NCBI RefSeq assembly: GCF_965200405.1
Contig: NZ_OZ241356.1
Span: 1,736,001 to 1,800,000 of the forward strand
Reading direction: 5' to 3'
From: Glacieibacterium sp965200405
Lineage (GTDB): Bacteria > Pseudomonadota > Alphaproteobacteria > Sphingomonadales > Sphingomonadaceae
Length of the DNA: 64,000 bases
The position numbers and the translations under genes were made by a program. Below, piece by piece: positions 25,270 through 34,579 of the stretch. Each line of letters begins with the position of its first letter. The first letter of the stretch is position 1. The notes below the pieces were generated by a model that saw only the letters and a list, made by a program, of their open reading frames with translations, made no database searches and had not been told where the DNA came from.

Positions 25270-26552
25270 TTGACGAGACCCATGACGCCGCGCGGACCAG
25301 CTGGGTCGAGAGCGCGACGGGGCACCGTGACTTCCCGATCCAGAATCTGCCATTCGGAATCTTCAGCACGGCCGACCGCGGGCCACGGCCCGGCGTAGCG
25401 ATCGGCGACCTTATCCTCGACCTCGCCGGAATCGCGTCTTTGCTGCCAAACACGGCGCGAGATGCGCTCGGACACGCCTCGCTCAATGCCCTGTTCGGGC
25501 TCGCGTCGCGCGACCGGATAGAACTGCGCCGGCGCTTGTCGGCGCTGCTTTCCGATATAGGGCAGCGGACTGAAATCGAGCCGTGGCTGCACCCTGCCTG
25601 CGAATGCACGATGCACCTGCCGGCGACCATCGGCGACTACACCGACTTCTATGTCGGCATCCATCACGCCAATAACATCGGACGGCAGTTCCGCCCCGAC
25701 AACCCATTGCTGCCGAACTATAAATGGATCCCGATCGGCTATCATGGTCGCGCCTCATCGGTCCGTCCCTCCGGCGTGCCGGTGACGCGCCCGAACGGGC
25801 AGCGCAAGGCGCCCGACGATGCTGCGCCGAACTTCGGCCCATCGCGACGGCTCGACTATGAGCTCGAGCTTGGCGTGTGGATCGGACAGGGTAACGACCT
25901 CGGCGCGCCGATCCCGATCGGTGAAGCTGGCGAGCATGTCGTCGGTCTGTGCCTGCTCAACGACTGGTCGGCGCGCGATTTCCAGGCATGGGAGTACCAG
26001 CCGCTCGGGCCGTTCCTCGCCAAGAACTTCCACACCACCGTGTCGCCCTGGGTGGTGACCAGCGAGGCATTGGCCCCGTTCCGCCTGCCGCAGCCCGCCC
26101 GTCCCGAAGGCGACCCGGCGCCGCTGCCCTATCTGCTCGATGATCGCGACCAGCAGCATGGCGCGCTCGCGATCGAGCTGTCCGTGACGCTGTCGAGCGC
26201 GGCGATGCGGGGGGCCGGTCTGCCGCCGGTCGTGCTCAGCCGTGGACCCGCCAGCAACATGTACTGGACCGTGGCGCAGATCGTCGCCCATCACGCCTCG
26301 AACGGCTGCAATCTGAACCCCGGCGATCTCCTCGGTACCGGGACGATCTCCGCACCCGACAAGGACGGTTTTGGTAGCTTGATGGAGATCAGCCGGGGCG
26401 GTGCGACGCCGCTCGTCCTGCCGACCGGGGAAAGCCGGGCGTTCCTTGGCGATGGTGACGAACTGACCCTGATGGGCACGGCGAGCGCCGCCGGCTTCGT
26501 CTCGATCGGATTTGGCGCCTGCGCCGCCACGATCCTCCCGGCCCGGTCGTAA
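25266..26552 (+). CDS. fahA: Fumarylacetoacetase
   Basis: A 428-residue hydrolase splitting fumarylacetoacetate into fumarate and acetoacetate, the last step of tyrosine breakdown. The N-terminal SH3-like domain (about 1-115) contains FPIQNLPFGIF. The catalytic domain shows DYTDFYVGIHHANNIGRQF, GYHGRASSVRPSG, DYELELGVWIG and LLNDWSARDFQAWEYQPLGP, which include the metal-binding acids and the catalytic His. ATGA overlap with hmgA implies coupled translation. The isomerase that should act between HmgA and FahA is not in the window. Confidence 0.93.
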   Translation: MIDETHDAARTSWVESATGHRDFPIQNLPFGIFSTADRGPRPGVAIGDLILDLAGIASLLPNTARDALGHASLNALFGLASRDRIELRRRLSALLSDIGQRTEIEPWLHPACECTMHLPATIGDYTDFYVGIHHANNIGRQFRPDNPLLPNYKWIPIGYHGRASSVRPSGVPVTRPNGQRKAPDDAAPNFGPSRRLDYELELGVWIGQGNDLGAPIPIGEAGEHVVGLCLLNDWSARDFQAWEYQPLGPFLAKNFHTTVSPWVVTSEALAPFRLPQPARPEGDPAPLPYLLDDRDQQHGALAIELSVTLSSAAMRGAGLPPVVLSRGPASNMYWTVAQIVAHHASNGCNLNPGDLLGTGTISAPDKDGFGSLMEISRGGATPLVLPTGESRAFLGDGDELTLMGTASAAGFVSIGFGACAATILPARS

Positions 26553-26559
26553 ACCCGTC

Positions 26560-26946
26560 GTGACGCCTGACGACGGTGCTCCAGCGGCGGATAGCCAACG
26601 GCTGTTCGCGACCCCCGCCGGGGTCAAGCTGGGTGCCGTCGCGGCGATCCCGGCGGGTGGGGCGCGCAACTATGTCGTCCAGATGCGCGCCGGACGCTTC
26701 CACGGCTTCGTCGTCCGTGAAGGCGATGAGGTTTTCGGGTTCATCGATCGCTGCCCGCATATGAGCCTGCCGCTGGCCCAGGTGCTCGACGATTACCTGG
26801 CTCCAGCCGGCGATCTGATCGCCTGCAGCTGGCATGGCGCGCTGTTCGAGAAGTCGACCGGGCTATGCGTCGGCGGTCCCTGCGTCGGCCAGCGGCTAAC
26901 CCCCTGGCCGGTCACCGTTATGGACGGCTTGATCGTCACGACCTGA
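26560..26946 (+). CDS. Small Rieske [2Fe-2S] protein
   Basis: A 128-residue soluble Rieske protein. The cluster ligands are Cys65 and His67 (in DRCPHMSLPL) and Cys89 and His92 (in ACSWHGALF), giving C-x-H-x21-C-x2-H. There is no transmembrane anchor or oxygenase domain. It begins 8 bp after fahA, in the slot where maleylacetoacetate isomerase often lies, so it may be a ferredoxin or redox partner for the aromatic pathway; phenylalanine hydroxylase itself uses pterin, so its partner is unclear. The GTG at 26560 is the likely start. Confidence 0.8.
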   Translation: MTPDDGAPAADSQRLFATPAGVKLGAVAAIPAGGARNYVVQMRAGRFHGFVVREGDEVFGFIDRCPHMSLPLAQVLDDYLAPAGDLIACSWHGALFEKSTGLCVGGPCVGQRLTPWPVTVMDGLIVTT

Positions 26947-26947
26947 C

Positions 26948-27001
26948 CTCTGCCCGCAAATGGCGACTGGCAAGGCCTCGAGGGCCACGCGACGGGCAGA
27001 G
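26948..27001. terminator. Long hairpin between convergent Rieske and aminotransferase genes
   Basis: CTCTGCCCG (26948-26956) pairs perfectly with CGGGCAGAG (26993-27001); the 36-nt interior contains GGCCTCGAGGGCC and can pair further. It sits right after the Rieske stop and before the convergent aminotransferase, so it probably serves both. Confidence 0.5.
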
Positions 27002-27052
27002 TCGCCGGTCCAGTGGCCAGACGGCGATGAAGAGCGCGGGTCATCCGCCAAC

Positions 27053-28264
27053 TTACGGGACCAGCAACGGGACCAGTGCGGCCGTGAAGGCAGCGATGTT
27101 CTCGTCCTGCAGGCCCGCGACGTTGATCCGGCCCGACCCGGCCATGTAGATGCCGTGGCGGCGGCGCAGTTCGGCGACTGCGCTGCCGTCGATGGGCAGC
27201 ATCGCGAACATGCCGCGCTGACTCCCGATCGGCGCGAGCCTGGGATGCGCCGCCGCGACCAGCGCCCTCATCCGGTTGATGCGCAGGCGCATTTCGTCCA
27301 GCTCGTCCCGCCAAGCAGTGGTCAGCTCGGTGTCGTCGAGGATCAGGCGGACGACCGCCGCGCCGTGATCCGGCGGCATCGACCACAGGCTGCGCGCCAG
27401 GACCAATGTGTTGTCGCGGATTGCCTGCACCGATTTCCGGCTGTTCGCGATCACGAACAATGCCCCGACACGCTCCCGGTACAGGCCGAAATTCTTGTCG
27501 CAGCTATAAGCCACCAGCGCCTCGGGAACGACAGCGAGCAGCGAGCGCAGTCCGGCTGCGTCCTCGTCCAGCCCATTGCCCAGGCCCTGATAAGCCAGGT
27601 CCACGAACGGAATGACGCCTTGGTCCGAGCAGAATTCTGCCAGTTCGCGCCACTGGTCGATGGAGAATTCTGCGCCCGAGGGGTTATGGCAGCAGCCGTG
27701 GAGCAACAGAACGTCGCCTGCGCTCGCCCCCGATATCGCCGACATCATGCCGTCGAAGTCGAGCGTCGAGGTCGCCACGTCGTAGAAGGCGTGGCTTTCG
27801 ACCCGCAATCCGGCCTCCCGGAAGATCGGGCCGTGGTTGGGCCAGGTCGGCGCGCCGATCCAGACCCGGGCCGTCGGGTTCGCCCGTGCAATGACTTCGG
27901 CGCCGAGCCGTAGCGCCCCGGTGCCGCCGGGTGTCTGGACGCCGGTCAGCCGCTCCGACCTTGCCGCTTCGCTGCCGAACGCGACGGCGGCGATCAAATC
28001 GGTAAAGCGCGCGTCACCTTCGGGGCCGAGGTAGGATTTCGAGGTCTGCCCGGCCAGCAGGCGCAGCTCCGCCACCTTGACGGCGCGCATGATCGGCGTC
28101 GCTCCGGTCTCGTCGCGGTAGACGCCGACGCCGACGTCGATCTTGCCGGAGCGGGGATCGTCGCGGTGCAGCCCGATCAGGGCGAGCAGCGCGTCCGCCG
28201 GCTGGGGAAGCAGCGCGTCGAGCAACGCCGACGATCGCATGCTCATGTTGGCAGCCGCGATCAT
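27053..28264 (-). CDS. tyrB: Aromatic amino acid aminotransferase
   Basis: A 403-residue class I PLP aminotransferase. It has KIDVGVGVYRDETGATPIM, GPEGDARFTDLIAAVAFG, the HGCCHNPSGAEFS block and the PLP Lys257 in AYSCDKNFGLYRERVG with the phosphate-binding Arg265. This layout is the AspC/TyrB subgroup. With phhA upstream (ATGA overlap), it should convert tyrosine to 4-hydroxyphenylpyruvate, the HppD substrate. Aspartate transamination cannot be excluded from sequence. Confidence 0.88.
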   Translation of the reverse strand: MIAAANMSMRSSALLDALLPQPADALLALIGLHRDDPRSGKIDVGVGVYRDETGATPIMRAVKVAELRLLAGQTSKSYLGPEGDARFTDLIAAVAFGSEAARSERLTGVQTPGGTGALRLGAEVIARANPTARVWIGAPTWPNHGPIFREAGLRVESHAFYDVATSTLDFDGMMSAISGASAGDVLLLHGCCHNPSGAEFSIDQWRELAEFCSDQGVIPFVDLAYQGLGNGLDEDAAGLRSLLAVVPEALVAYSCDKNFGLYRERVGALFVIANSRKSVQAIRDNTLVLARSLWSMPPDHGAAVVRLILDDTELTTAWRDELDEMRLRINRMRALVAAAHPRLAPIGSQRGMFAMLPIDGSAVAELRRRHGIYMAGSGRINVAGLQDENIAAFTAALVPLLVP

Positions 28265-29127
28265 GCCGCGGACTCCTTGGCGCGGGCATAGGCCTGGGTG
28301 CCGCGGGTGTAGACCTTGTCGGTGGGCAGGATCGTCTCGATCTCGATGTCGGACGCGGTTTGCAACGCTTCGTAGAGTGGTCCGAAATCGGTGTTCAACG
28401 TCTGCTCGAGCAGCTGCTCGAAGCTGTCGATGACGAAATAGTTCTGCTGGTAGTCGTCGATCCGGTACTTGGTCCGCATCAATCGCTTGAGGTCGAAGCC
28501 GAGGCGGTTCGGCGATGGATCGTCGAGGGCGAACCGGGACTCGCCATATGAGGAGACGATCCCGGCACCGTACAGTCGCAGCCCGGCGTCGGAGCGGATC
28601 AGGCCGAACTCGACGGTGTACCAGTAGAGCCGCGCCAGCTTGTCAATCGCGCCCATGCCGGCGGCACGCTGGCCGCCCTGGCCATAGGCTTGCATGTAGT
28701 CGGCGAACACCGGGTTGGCGAGCAAGGGCACGTGACCGAAGACATCGTGGAAGATGTCGGGCTCCTGCAGGTAATCGAGCTGCTCGGGGGTGCGGATGAA
28801 GCGGCCCGCGACGAAGCGCCGGTTGGCGAGATGGTCGAAGAAGACCTCGTCGGGTACCAGGCCGGGGACCGCGACGACCTGCCAGCCGGTCGCCGCCATC
28901 AGTCGCTCCGACAGTTCGGCGAAGTCCGGGATGCCGGGCTTCGACATGCGAAGGATATCGAGGCCGGCAATAAACTCGGGTGCGACGCGCCCGGGGAGCA
29001 TCGCGGCCTGGCGCTCGAACAGCGTGTCCCACATCGCGTGTTCGTCGGCGGTGTAGCGCTGCCAATCCTGCGGGATCGTCCAGTCTTCGGCAGTGCCCGC
29101 GGGGCGTTCGAGATGATCATGGGTCAT
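28261..29127 (-). CDS. phhA: Phenylalanine 4-monooxygenase
   Basis: A 288-residue pterin-dependent hydroxylase making tyrosine from phenylalanine. The iron site is the 2-His-1-Glu triad His127 and His132 (DIFHDVFGHVPLL) and Glu173 (WYTVEFGLI). Other blocks are PEQLDYLQEPD and GAGIVSSYGESRFAL. It is the short bacterial form, without an N-terminal regulatory domain. It shares ATGA with the aminotransferase gene and faces the hppD-hmgA-fahA operon, giving a complete Phe to fumarate/acetoacetate route except for the isomerase. Confidence 0.93.
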   Translation of the reverse strand: MTHDHLERPAGTAEDWTIPQDWQRYTADEHAMWDTLFERQAAMLPGRVAPEFIAGLDILRMSKPGIPDFAELSERLMAATGWQVVAVPGLVPDEVFFDHLANRRFVAGRFIRTPEQLDYLQEPDIFHDVFGHVPLLANPVFADYMQAYGQGGQRAAGMGAIDKLARLYWYTVEFGLIRSDAGLRLYGAGIVSSYGESRFALDDPSPNRLGFDLKRLMRTKYRIDDYQQNYFVIDSFEQLLEQTLNTDFGPLYEALQTASDIEIETILPTDKVYTRGTQAYARAKESAA

Positions 29128-29252
29128 GAGGCATTATCGCCCACATCCCGTGAAACTGCGTTTCTAAAACTTGGTCGTTACAGGTCTGGATGATGAAGCT
29201 GATCCATCAAATGCCGTAACCGTGCAAAATCTCTTCAGGCGCGTCTCAATGT

Positions 29253-29278
29253 CCGGCGGCCCCGAATGGAGCCGCCGG
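29253..29278 (-). terminator. Hairpin after the large receptor gene
   Basis: CCGGCGGC (29253-29260) pairs with GCCGCCGG (29271-29278) around a 10-nt loop, 12 bases downstream of the receptor stop on the minus strand. No T-run, but the stem is strong. Confidence 0.5.
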
Positions 29279-29289
29279 AATCAATTCGG

Positions 29290-32226
29290 TCAGCGGCTGG
29301 CGAGCTTCACGCCAACGTAGAGATACCGCCCGATCGCCGAGATCGGCTGGTTGATCGAGTTGCCGGGATCGGGGCGCTGGTCGGTCAGGTTGAGCACGCC
29401 GAGATAGAAGGACACGCCGTCGCGGACCTCATAAGCGACCTGCACATCGTGCTGCCACAGATCGTTGTAGCGCAGCAGGTTGGCCGCGGCGTAGTTCGGA
29501 TCATTGTCGGTCGTCAGCTTGTCGATGACCCGGACGCCGTCGGCCCAGCGCAGGTTGTAGTTGATCGTCAGCGGACCCAGCGTCCAGCTCGGCGAGAAGT
29601 TCGCGTTATACTTCGGCGCGTTAGGCTGGGCGACATTGTCGGTGGCCGGCGCGCCGGGCGTGCCGATGAACTCGAGCTTGTTGAGGTAGCCGCCGACCAG
29701 TCGCAGGTCGATGGTGCCGATGCTGTCGGTGCGGATCAGGTAATCGATGTTGAGGTCGGCACCGGCGGTGCGGAAGCGCGAGACGTTCTGCGGCTGGACG
29801 GTATAGCCGTTGATGACGCCGGTCGTCTGGGCGCGACTGATCGAGCGGCAGAACTGGTTGTCGATGCTCGGCTGGTCGACGCACAGGCTGGCGAGTTGCG
29901 AAGGCGCCGGGGTGTTGATCGCGTCCCGCAGCTTGATGTCGTACCAGTCGACCGACGCCGTCAGGCCGGGCAGGAAGCTTGGCCGCAGCACGACGCCCGC
30001 GGTCCAGGTCTTGGCACGCTCGGCGCGCAGATTGGGATTGCCGGTGCGCACGCCGGTGACGTTGTTCGGCGTCTGCAGCGCGTCCGAGATCGTCGCGCCG
30101 ACTGCCGCCAGCGATGCCGCGCAATTGGCGGCACGGAATTGCGTGCCGTTGCCGACCTCCTTCGACGAGCAAGGGTCGATAAAGAAGTTGGAGTCGCCAC
30201 TGGTCGGCTGGAACAGCTCGCCGATGTTGGGGGCGCGGACGGCCGCCCCATAGGAGCCGCGGAAGCTGATGTCGCGGATCGGCGCGTAGACACCATTGAA
30301 CTGCCAGGTGTTGGTGTGGCCGATCGTCGAATAGTCGGAGAAGCGGTAGGCCGCACCGACCGACAGGGTCTCGGCAAAGCGCTGGCCGGAGAAGATCGGC
30401 GCGTTGAGCTCGCCGAACGCTTCCTTGACGTTGAAGCGGCCGCCCGACGGCGCCACCAGCGTCGGCTCGGTAAAGGCGACGAAGCGGTTGTTGATGAGGT
30501 TGTCGCTCGGATTGAAGGCGCTGGTCTCCCGCCGGTATTCGCCGCCGAACGAGAATTGCACGGGGCCGCCGGGCAGCTTGAAGAACGCGCCGAAGTCGCC
30601 GCTGATCGAGGCGCTGGCGACCTGCTGCGTTATCCGGGCGTGACTGGTGTCGTCGACCTGGAAGGTGCTCAGTGCCTCCGGGCTGATCGGGCCGGGACCG
30701 AACAGGCTGATCGGGATGCAGCCGCTGGCCCCTGAGCGGCACACCGGCTGGCCGGTCAGTGGGCTGGTGACGACATCGAGCGCGTTGGCATAGGGCGCGG
30801 CGAGCAGATTGTTGAGCTTGGTGATCGCGACGTCGGTGCGGCCGTACTGGTAATAGGCGTCGTAGGTCGCATGCTCGCTGATCCGGCCGGAGGCATCGAG
30901 GACGCCGCGATAGGTGCGGCGCAGGTCGTTCTCGCCGTGGCGGCCATAATCGATGTTGTCCCGTGTGACCGAGACGAAGTCCTGCCCGGCAGCGACGGCG
31001 GCAGCGCGGATCGCGGCGGGTACGAACGGATTGTCGAGCGAGATCGGCGTGCCGTAGGTGCCGATGTAATAGTCGAAGGTCGCGGCGCGGGTCTGCGCGA
31101 ACTTGCCCTCGACCGACAGCTTCAGCGCGTCGGACACATCGAAATGCCCGAGCAAATTAACGTCGTGCCGGACGATACGCGGCGCGAGATCGCCGGAGTA
31201 GAAGCCCGCGACCGGCGTGTCGTCGCCGCCTGTCGAATAATAGGCCGCGGGCGTGCCGCTGCGATACGGCTGGCCGAGGCCGTTGAAATCGGGAACGCCG
31301 TCACCGTTGACGTCGACCGCGCCGATCGGGGACTCGTTGGGGTAGCGCAGATCGCCGACCAGGATGTTGCTCGGCAGCGCCGGGTTGTTCGCCTTGGCGT
31401 CGTTGGGGATCAGGTACTGGCGCCGGTCGCTGCGGAGATAGGCGCGGTCATCGTTCTGCAGCGGGTCGTCGGCGTTATACTCATAGGCCAGCGTGATATT
31501 GGCGCGGCCGTCGGCGAAATTCTTGCCCGCCGTGATCGCGGCGAAGCGGTTGCCGGTGTCGCCGCGGCTGGAGATGCCGAACTGGCTGCGCGCCGACACG
31601 CCTTCGAAGTCGCGCTTGAGGATGAAGTTGACGACACCCGAGACACCGTCGGCGCCGTAGACCGCCGAGGCACCGCCGGTCAGCACGTCGACGCGCTCGA
31701 CCAGGTCGGTCGGGATGCTGTTGATGTCGACCGCAGCGCTGTTCGGCTCACCGGCGACGTGACGTCGGCCGTTGACCAGGACCAGTGTCCGGTTGGTGCC
31801 GAGGTTGCGCAGGTTGAGTTCGTTCAGCCCGGCCGCGCCGAACGGGTTGGAGGCGACTGCATTGCCGCCCGATGTCTGGGTGAAGTCGCGCGAGCCGGTC
31901 AGCGCCGGGACGCGCTGCAGGAAGCTGGTGATGTTGGTGTTGCCCGACTGCTGGATCGCCGCGGCGTTGAACGAAGTGATCGGGTTCGGCGCCGCAAACT
32001 CGGACCGGCTGATCCGCGAGCCGGTGACCACGATGTCGTCGCCGCGGGCCTCGACCGGAGAAGCCGCGGGTGCCGTCGCGGCGGCCGCGGTCTCCTGGGC
32101 GGGAGCGCCTGCTGCCGCCGGCTGGGCCGGGGCGGGCGGCGGGGTCTGAGCCCGCACGGCGGAGACCGGCACAAGCACGAGCGCCACGCTGCACAATAGC
32201 CTGGACCGCGGGATGGTGAACGACAT
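29290..32226 (-). CDS. Large TonB-dependent receptor, probable carbohydrate type
   Basis: A 978-residue outer-membrane receptor. Signal peptide 1-26, then an Ala/Pro-rich spacer (about 28-58) and TonB box GDDIVVTGSRI. The plug contains ITSFLQRVPALTG, NLRNLGTNRTLVLVNGRRHV and VDVLTGGASAVYGADGVSGV, typical of the long receptor class abundant in sphingomonads and often tied to glycan or peptide uptake. The barrel ends with a Tyr-rich strand (RYLYVGVKL). It is divergent from a CUT1 sugar ABC transporter with a 209-bp gap between the two starts, which supports a sugar ligand. Confidence 0.85.
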   Translation of the reverse strand: MSFTIPRSRLLCSVALVLVPVSAVRAQTPPPAPAQPAAAGAPAQETAAAATAPAASPVEARGDDIVVTGSRISRSEFAAPNPITSFNAAAIQQSGNTNITSFLQRVPALTGSRDFTQTSGGNAVASNPFGAAGLNELNLRNLGTNRTLVLVNGRRHVAGEPNSAAVDINSIPTDLVERVDVLTGGASAVYGADGVSGVVNFILKRDFEGVSARSQFGISSRGDTGNRFAAITAGKNFADGRANITLAYEYNADDPLQNDDRAYLRSDRRQYLIPNDAKANNPALPSNILVGDLRYPNESPIGAVDVNGDGVPDFNGLGQPYRSGTPAAYYSTGGDDTPVAGFYSGDLAPRIVRHDVNLLGHFDVSDALKLSVEGKFAQTRAATFDYYIGTYGTPISLDNPFVPAAIRAAAVAAGQDFVSVTRDNIDYGRHGENDLRRTYRGVLDASGRISEHATYDAYYQYGRTDVAITKLNNLLAAPYANALDVVTSPLTGQPVCRSGASGCIPISLFGPGPISPEALSTFQVDDTSHARITQQVASASISGDFGAFFKLPGGPVQFSFGGEYRRETSAFNPSDNLINNRFVAFTEPTLVAPSGGRFNVKEAFGELNAPIFSGQRFAETLSVGAAYRFSDYSTIGHTNTWQFNGVYAPIRDISFRGSYGAAVRAPNIGELFQPTSGDSNFFIDPCSSKEVGNGTQFRAANCAASLAAVGATISDALQTPNNVTGVRTGNPNLRAERAKTWTAGVVLRPSFLPGLTASVDWYDIKLRDAINTPAPSQLASLCVDQPSIDNQFCRSISRAQTTGVINGYTVQPQNVSRFRTAGADLNIDYLIRTDSIGTIDLRLVGGYLNKLEFIGTPGAPATDNVAQPNAPKYNANFSPSWTLGPLTINYNLRWADGVRVIDKLTTDNDPNYAAANLLRYNDLWQHDVQVAYEVRDGVSFYLGVLNLTDQRPDPGNSINQPISAIGRYLYVGVKLASR

Positions 32227-32435
32227 GTGACAACTCCCTTTATATTTCTTGCTCCCGTCCAGCCAATCTCCGCCAAAGGGTCAACTGACCAAGACGCCGC
32301 AAGCAGCGTTTCAACGGCCGGTGATGTTCCCGGAACACGGTGGCGGGGCGGCAATCAGTGATTGTGCCGCAGGGCACGATCAGGCGGACCGATGCACCCG
32401 GCTCCGACGTTGGAGCGAAAAGGGGTGCCACAACG

Positions 32436-33701
32436 GTGCTGCAACTTCGATCCAAGATGTCGCGACGCGCGGCGCTGGCCCTGGGGACGGGCGCGATGCT
32501 GGCGGCGTGCGGACGCGAGGCGCGCGACCGGCAGCTGACCTGGTGGGCGATGGGCACGGCGGGTGAGAACGCGCCGCTGCTGCTGCCGCCGTACACCGCC
32601 GCGACAGGTCAGGCGATCGACGTCCAGGCCGTGCCTTGGACCGGTGCGCACGAGAAGTTGCTGACCGGGTTCGCCGGCCGGTCGTTGCCCGACGTGATGA
32701 TGCTCAATAGCGCCTGGCTGCCGGAACTGGCTTTGCTCGGTGCGCTGGCGCCGCTGCCGGCGGGCGCGGCATTGCTGGCCGGGCAGTTTCCTGGCGCGCT
32801 GGCCTCGGTGACGATCGACGGGCGGCCGGTCGCCGCGCCGTGGATCGCCGATACCTGGGTGCAATTCTATCGCCGCGACCTGCTGGCAGAGGTCGGCTAC
32901 GCCGCGCCGCCGCTGGCCTGGCCCGAGTGGACGCGGATGGCGCGGACGCTCAAGCGCCGGCATCCGGATCGCTATGCGACGCTGCACCTGATCGACTGGC
33001 CGGAGCCTTTGCTCGCCTTTGCCGCGCAACAACCTGAGCCTTTGCTGCGCGACAGCGACAGCCGTGGCAATTTCTCCACCCCCGGCTTCCGCGCCGCCCT
33101 GGCTTTCTACAAGTCGATCTACGACGAGAAGTTCTCTCCGCTTGTCTCCGGGGCCGAGGCCGGGGACAATTACATCGGTTTCAAGCGCGGCTGGTTCGCG
33201 ATCCTGCCCTCCGATGCCGTCACCATCGGTGACCTGCGGCGGCGTGCGGCGCTGTTTCCGCGCTCGATCTGGAGCGCTGTACCGACACCTGGCCCGAATG
33301 GCGCCTCGACGGCGCTGGTACGCGGTGCCAGCCTGGCCGTCAGCCGCGACGCGCGCGACCCGGCGGCGGCATGGCGGCTGGTCGACTATCTGTGCGGGGC
33401 GGGGCTGCAGCAGCGCATCTACGGCATCACCGGCGACCTGCCGACACGTCCCGAGGCGTGGCGCGGGCCGGCGCTGTCGCGTGACCCGATCGCGCGGGTC
33501 TTTGCCGAGCAGGTGGCGCGCAGCGTCGCCCCGCCCGCGGTGCCTGAGTGGGAGCGCATCGTCGGCGAAGTCCAGCTGGTCGCCGAGCACATGGTCCGCG
33601 GCGAGTACGGCGTCGACGCCGCGACGCTCGAGATGGACCGGCGCGTCGATCGCATCCTCGGCAAGCGCCGCTGGCTGCTCGACCAGGGCCGGCTGGCATG
33701 A
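32436..33701 (+). CDS. Sugar ABC transporter substrate-binding lipoprotein
   Basis: A 421-residue extracellular solute-binding protein of family 1 (MalE/UgpB-like). The N-terminus has a lipobox ending MLAAC preceded by RR, so lipidation is likely. Recognisable blocks are TWWAMGTAGENAPLLLPPYT, the FAGRSLPDVMMLNSAWLPEL ligand-lobe segment, and the late AAWRLVDYLCGAGLQQRIYG. The GTG at 32436 follows AGGGG; the ATG at 32457, immediately before the RR, is an alternative. It overlaps the first permease (ATGA). The ligand is unknown; an oligosaccharide is the likeliest. Confidence 0.85.
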   Translation: MLQLRSKMSRRAALALGTGAMLAACGREARDRQLTWWAMGTAGENAPLLLPPYTAATGQAIDVQAVPWTGAHEKLLTGFAGRSLPDVMMLNSAWLPELALLGALAPLPAGAALLAGQFPGALASVTIDGRPVAAPWIADTWVQFYRRDLLAEVGYAAPPLAWPEWTRMARTLKRRHPDRYATLHLIDWPEPLLAFAAQQPEPLLRDSDSRGNFSTPGFRAALAFYKSIYDEKFSPLVSGAEAGDNYIGFKRGWFAILPSDAVTIGDLRRRAALFPRSIWSAVPTPGPNGASTALVRGASLAVSRDARDPAAAWRLVDYLCGAGLQQRIYGITGDLPTRPEAWRGPALSRDPIARVFAEQVARSVAPPAVPEWERIVGEVQLVAEHMVRGEYGVDAATLEMDRRVDRILGKRRWLLDQGRLA

Positions 33702-34579
33702 CGCGCCAGGGCCGGGCCGCGCTGCTGTTCACCGGGCCGGTAATCTTGGGAACGGTGCTGGTGCTGCTGATCCCGACGATCGGCGCGCTGCTGCTCAGTG
33801 TCACCGACTTCGACATCTACGCGCTGGCCGACCTGCGTAACCTGCGCTTCGTCGGCGGCGGCAACTACGCCGAGCTGTTCGCCATGCCGCTGTTCTGGCG
33901 TTCGGTCGGCAACACGCTGCTCTTCGCCGCCATCGGCGTACCCGCGGCGATCGGCATGTCACTGGCGGCCGCGCTGCTGCTGGCCTCGGCGACGGTGCGG
34001 TGGAAGCCGTTGTGGCGGCTGCTGTTGTTCGCACCCTATGTCTGCACTCTCGTCGCGACGGCGCTGGTCTGGCGCTATGTGCTGGATACCCGCACCGGCC
34101 TGTTGAACTACGCGCTTTCGCTGGCCGGCGTCGCCCCGGTCGACTGGCTGGGCGATCCGCGGACCAGCATTCCAGCGACGCTGATCTTCATCGTCTGGAA
34201 GGTCTTTGGCTACAACATGCTGGTCTTTGTCGCGGCGCTGTCGACGGTACCGCGGGACCTGCACGAGGCGGCGCGGCTCGACGGGGCGGGGGCGTGGTCA
34301 CGCTTCCGCCATGTCGTCCTGCCGGCCATCGGCCCGGCGCTGCTGCTCGCGGCGGTGCTCAGCGTCGCCAACTTCCTGCAGATCTTCACCGAACCCTATG
34401 TGATGACGCATGGCGGCCCTGCGCAAAGCACCGTCACCATCCTGTATTTCATGTTCAACGAGGGCTTTACCTGGTGGAACCTCGGCATGGCGTCGGCGGT
34501 CGCGGTGCTGCTGTTCGTCGTGATCCTGATGCTGACGGCGGTGCAGGTGCGCGTCGGGAAGCGCTACGAATGGCTGTAA
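33698..34579 (+). CDS. Sugar ABC transporter permease, MalF/UgpA type
   Basis: A 293-residue inner-membrane protein with six predicted helices. The EAA motif is LHEAARLDGAGAWSRFRHVV, which couples to the ATPase, and LQIFTEPYVMTHGGPAQST is typical of the first permease of CUT1 systems. The start overlaps the binding-protein stop (ATGA) and its end overlaps the next permease start, showing tight coupling. Confidence 0.9.
   Translation: MTRQGRAALLFTGPVILGTVLVLLIPTIGALLLSVTDFDIYALADLRNLRFVGGGNYAELFAMPLFWRSVGNTLLFAAIGVPAAIGMSLAAALLLASATVRWKPLWRLLLFAPYVCTLVATALVWRYVLDTRTGLLNYALSLAGVAPVDWLGDPRTSIPATLIFIVWKVFGYNMLVFVAALSTVPRDLHEAARLDGAGAWSRFRHVVLPAIGPALLLAAVLSVANFLQIFTEPYVMTHGGPAQSTVTILYFMFNEGFTWWNLGMASAVAVLLFVVILMLTAVQVRVGKRYEWL

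Noticed and set aside
30871..32199. 442-codon plus-strand frame opposite the large receptor
   Set aside because: Val/Asp/Ala/Arg-rich translation without a fold signature, fully inside a well-supported receptor gene.
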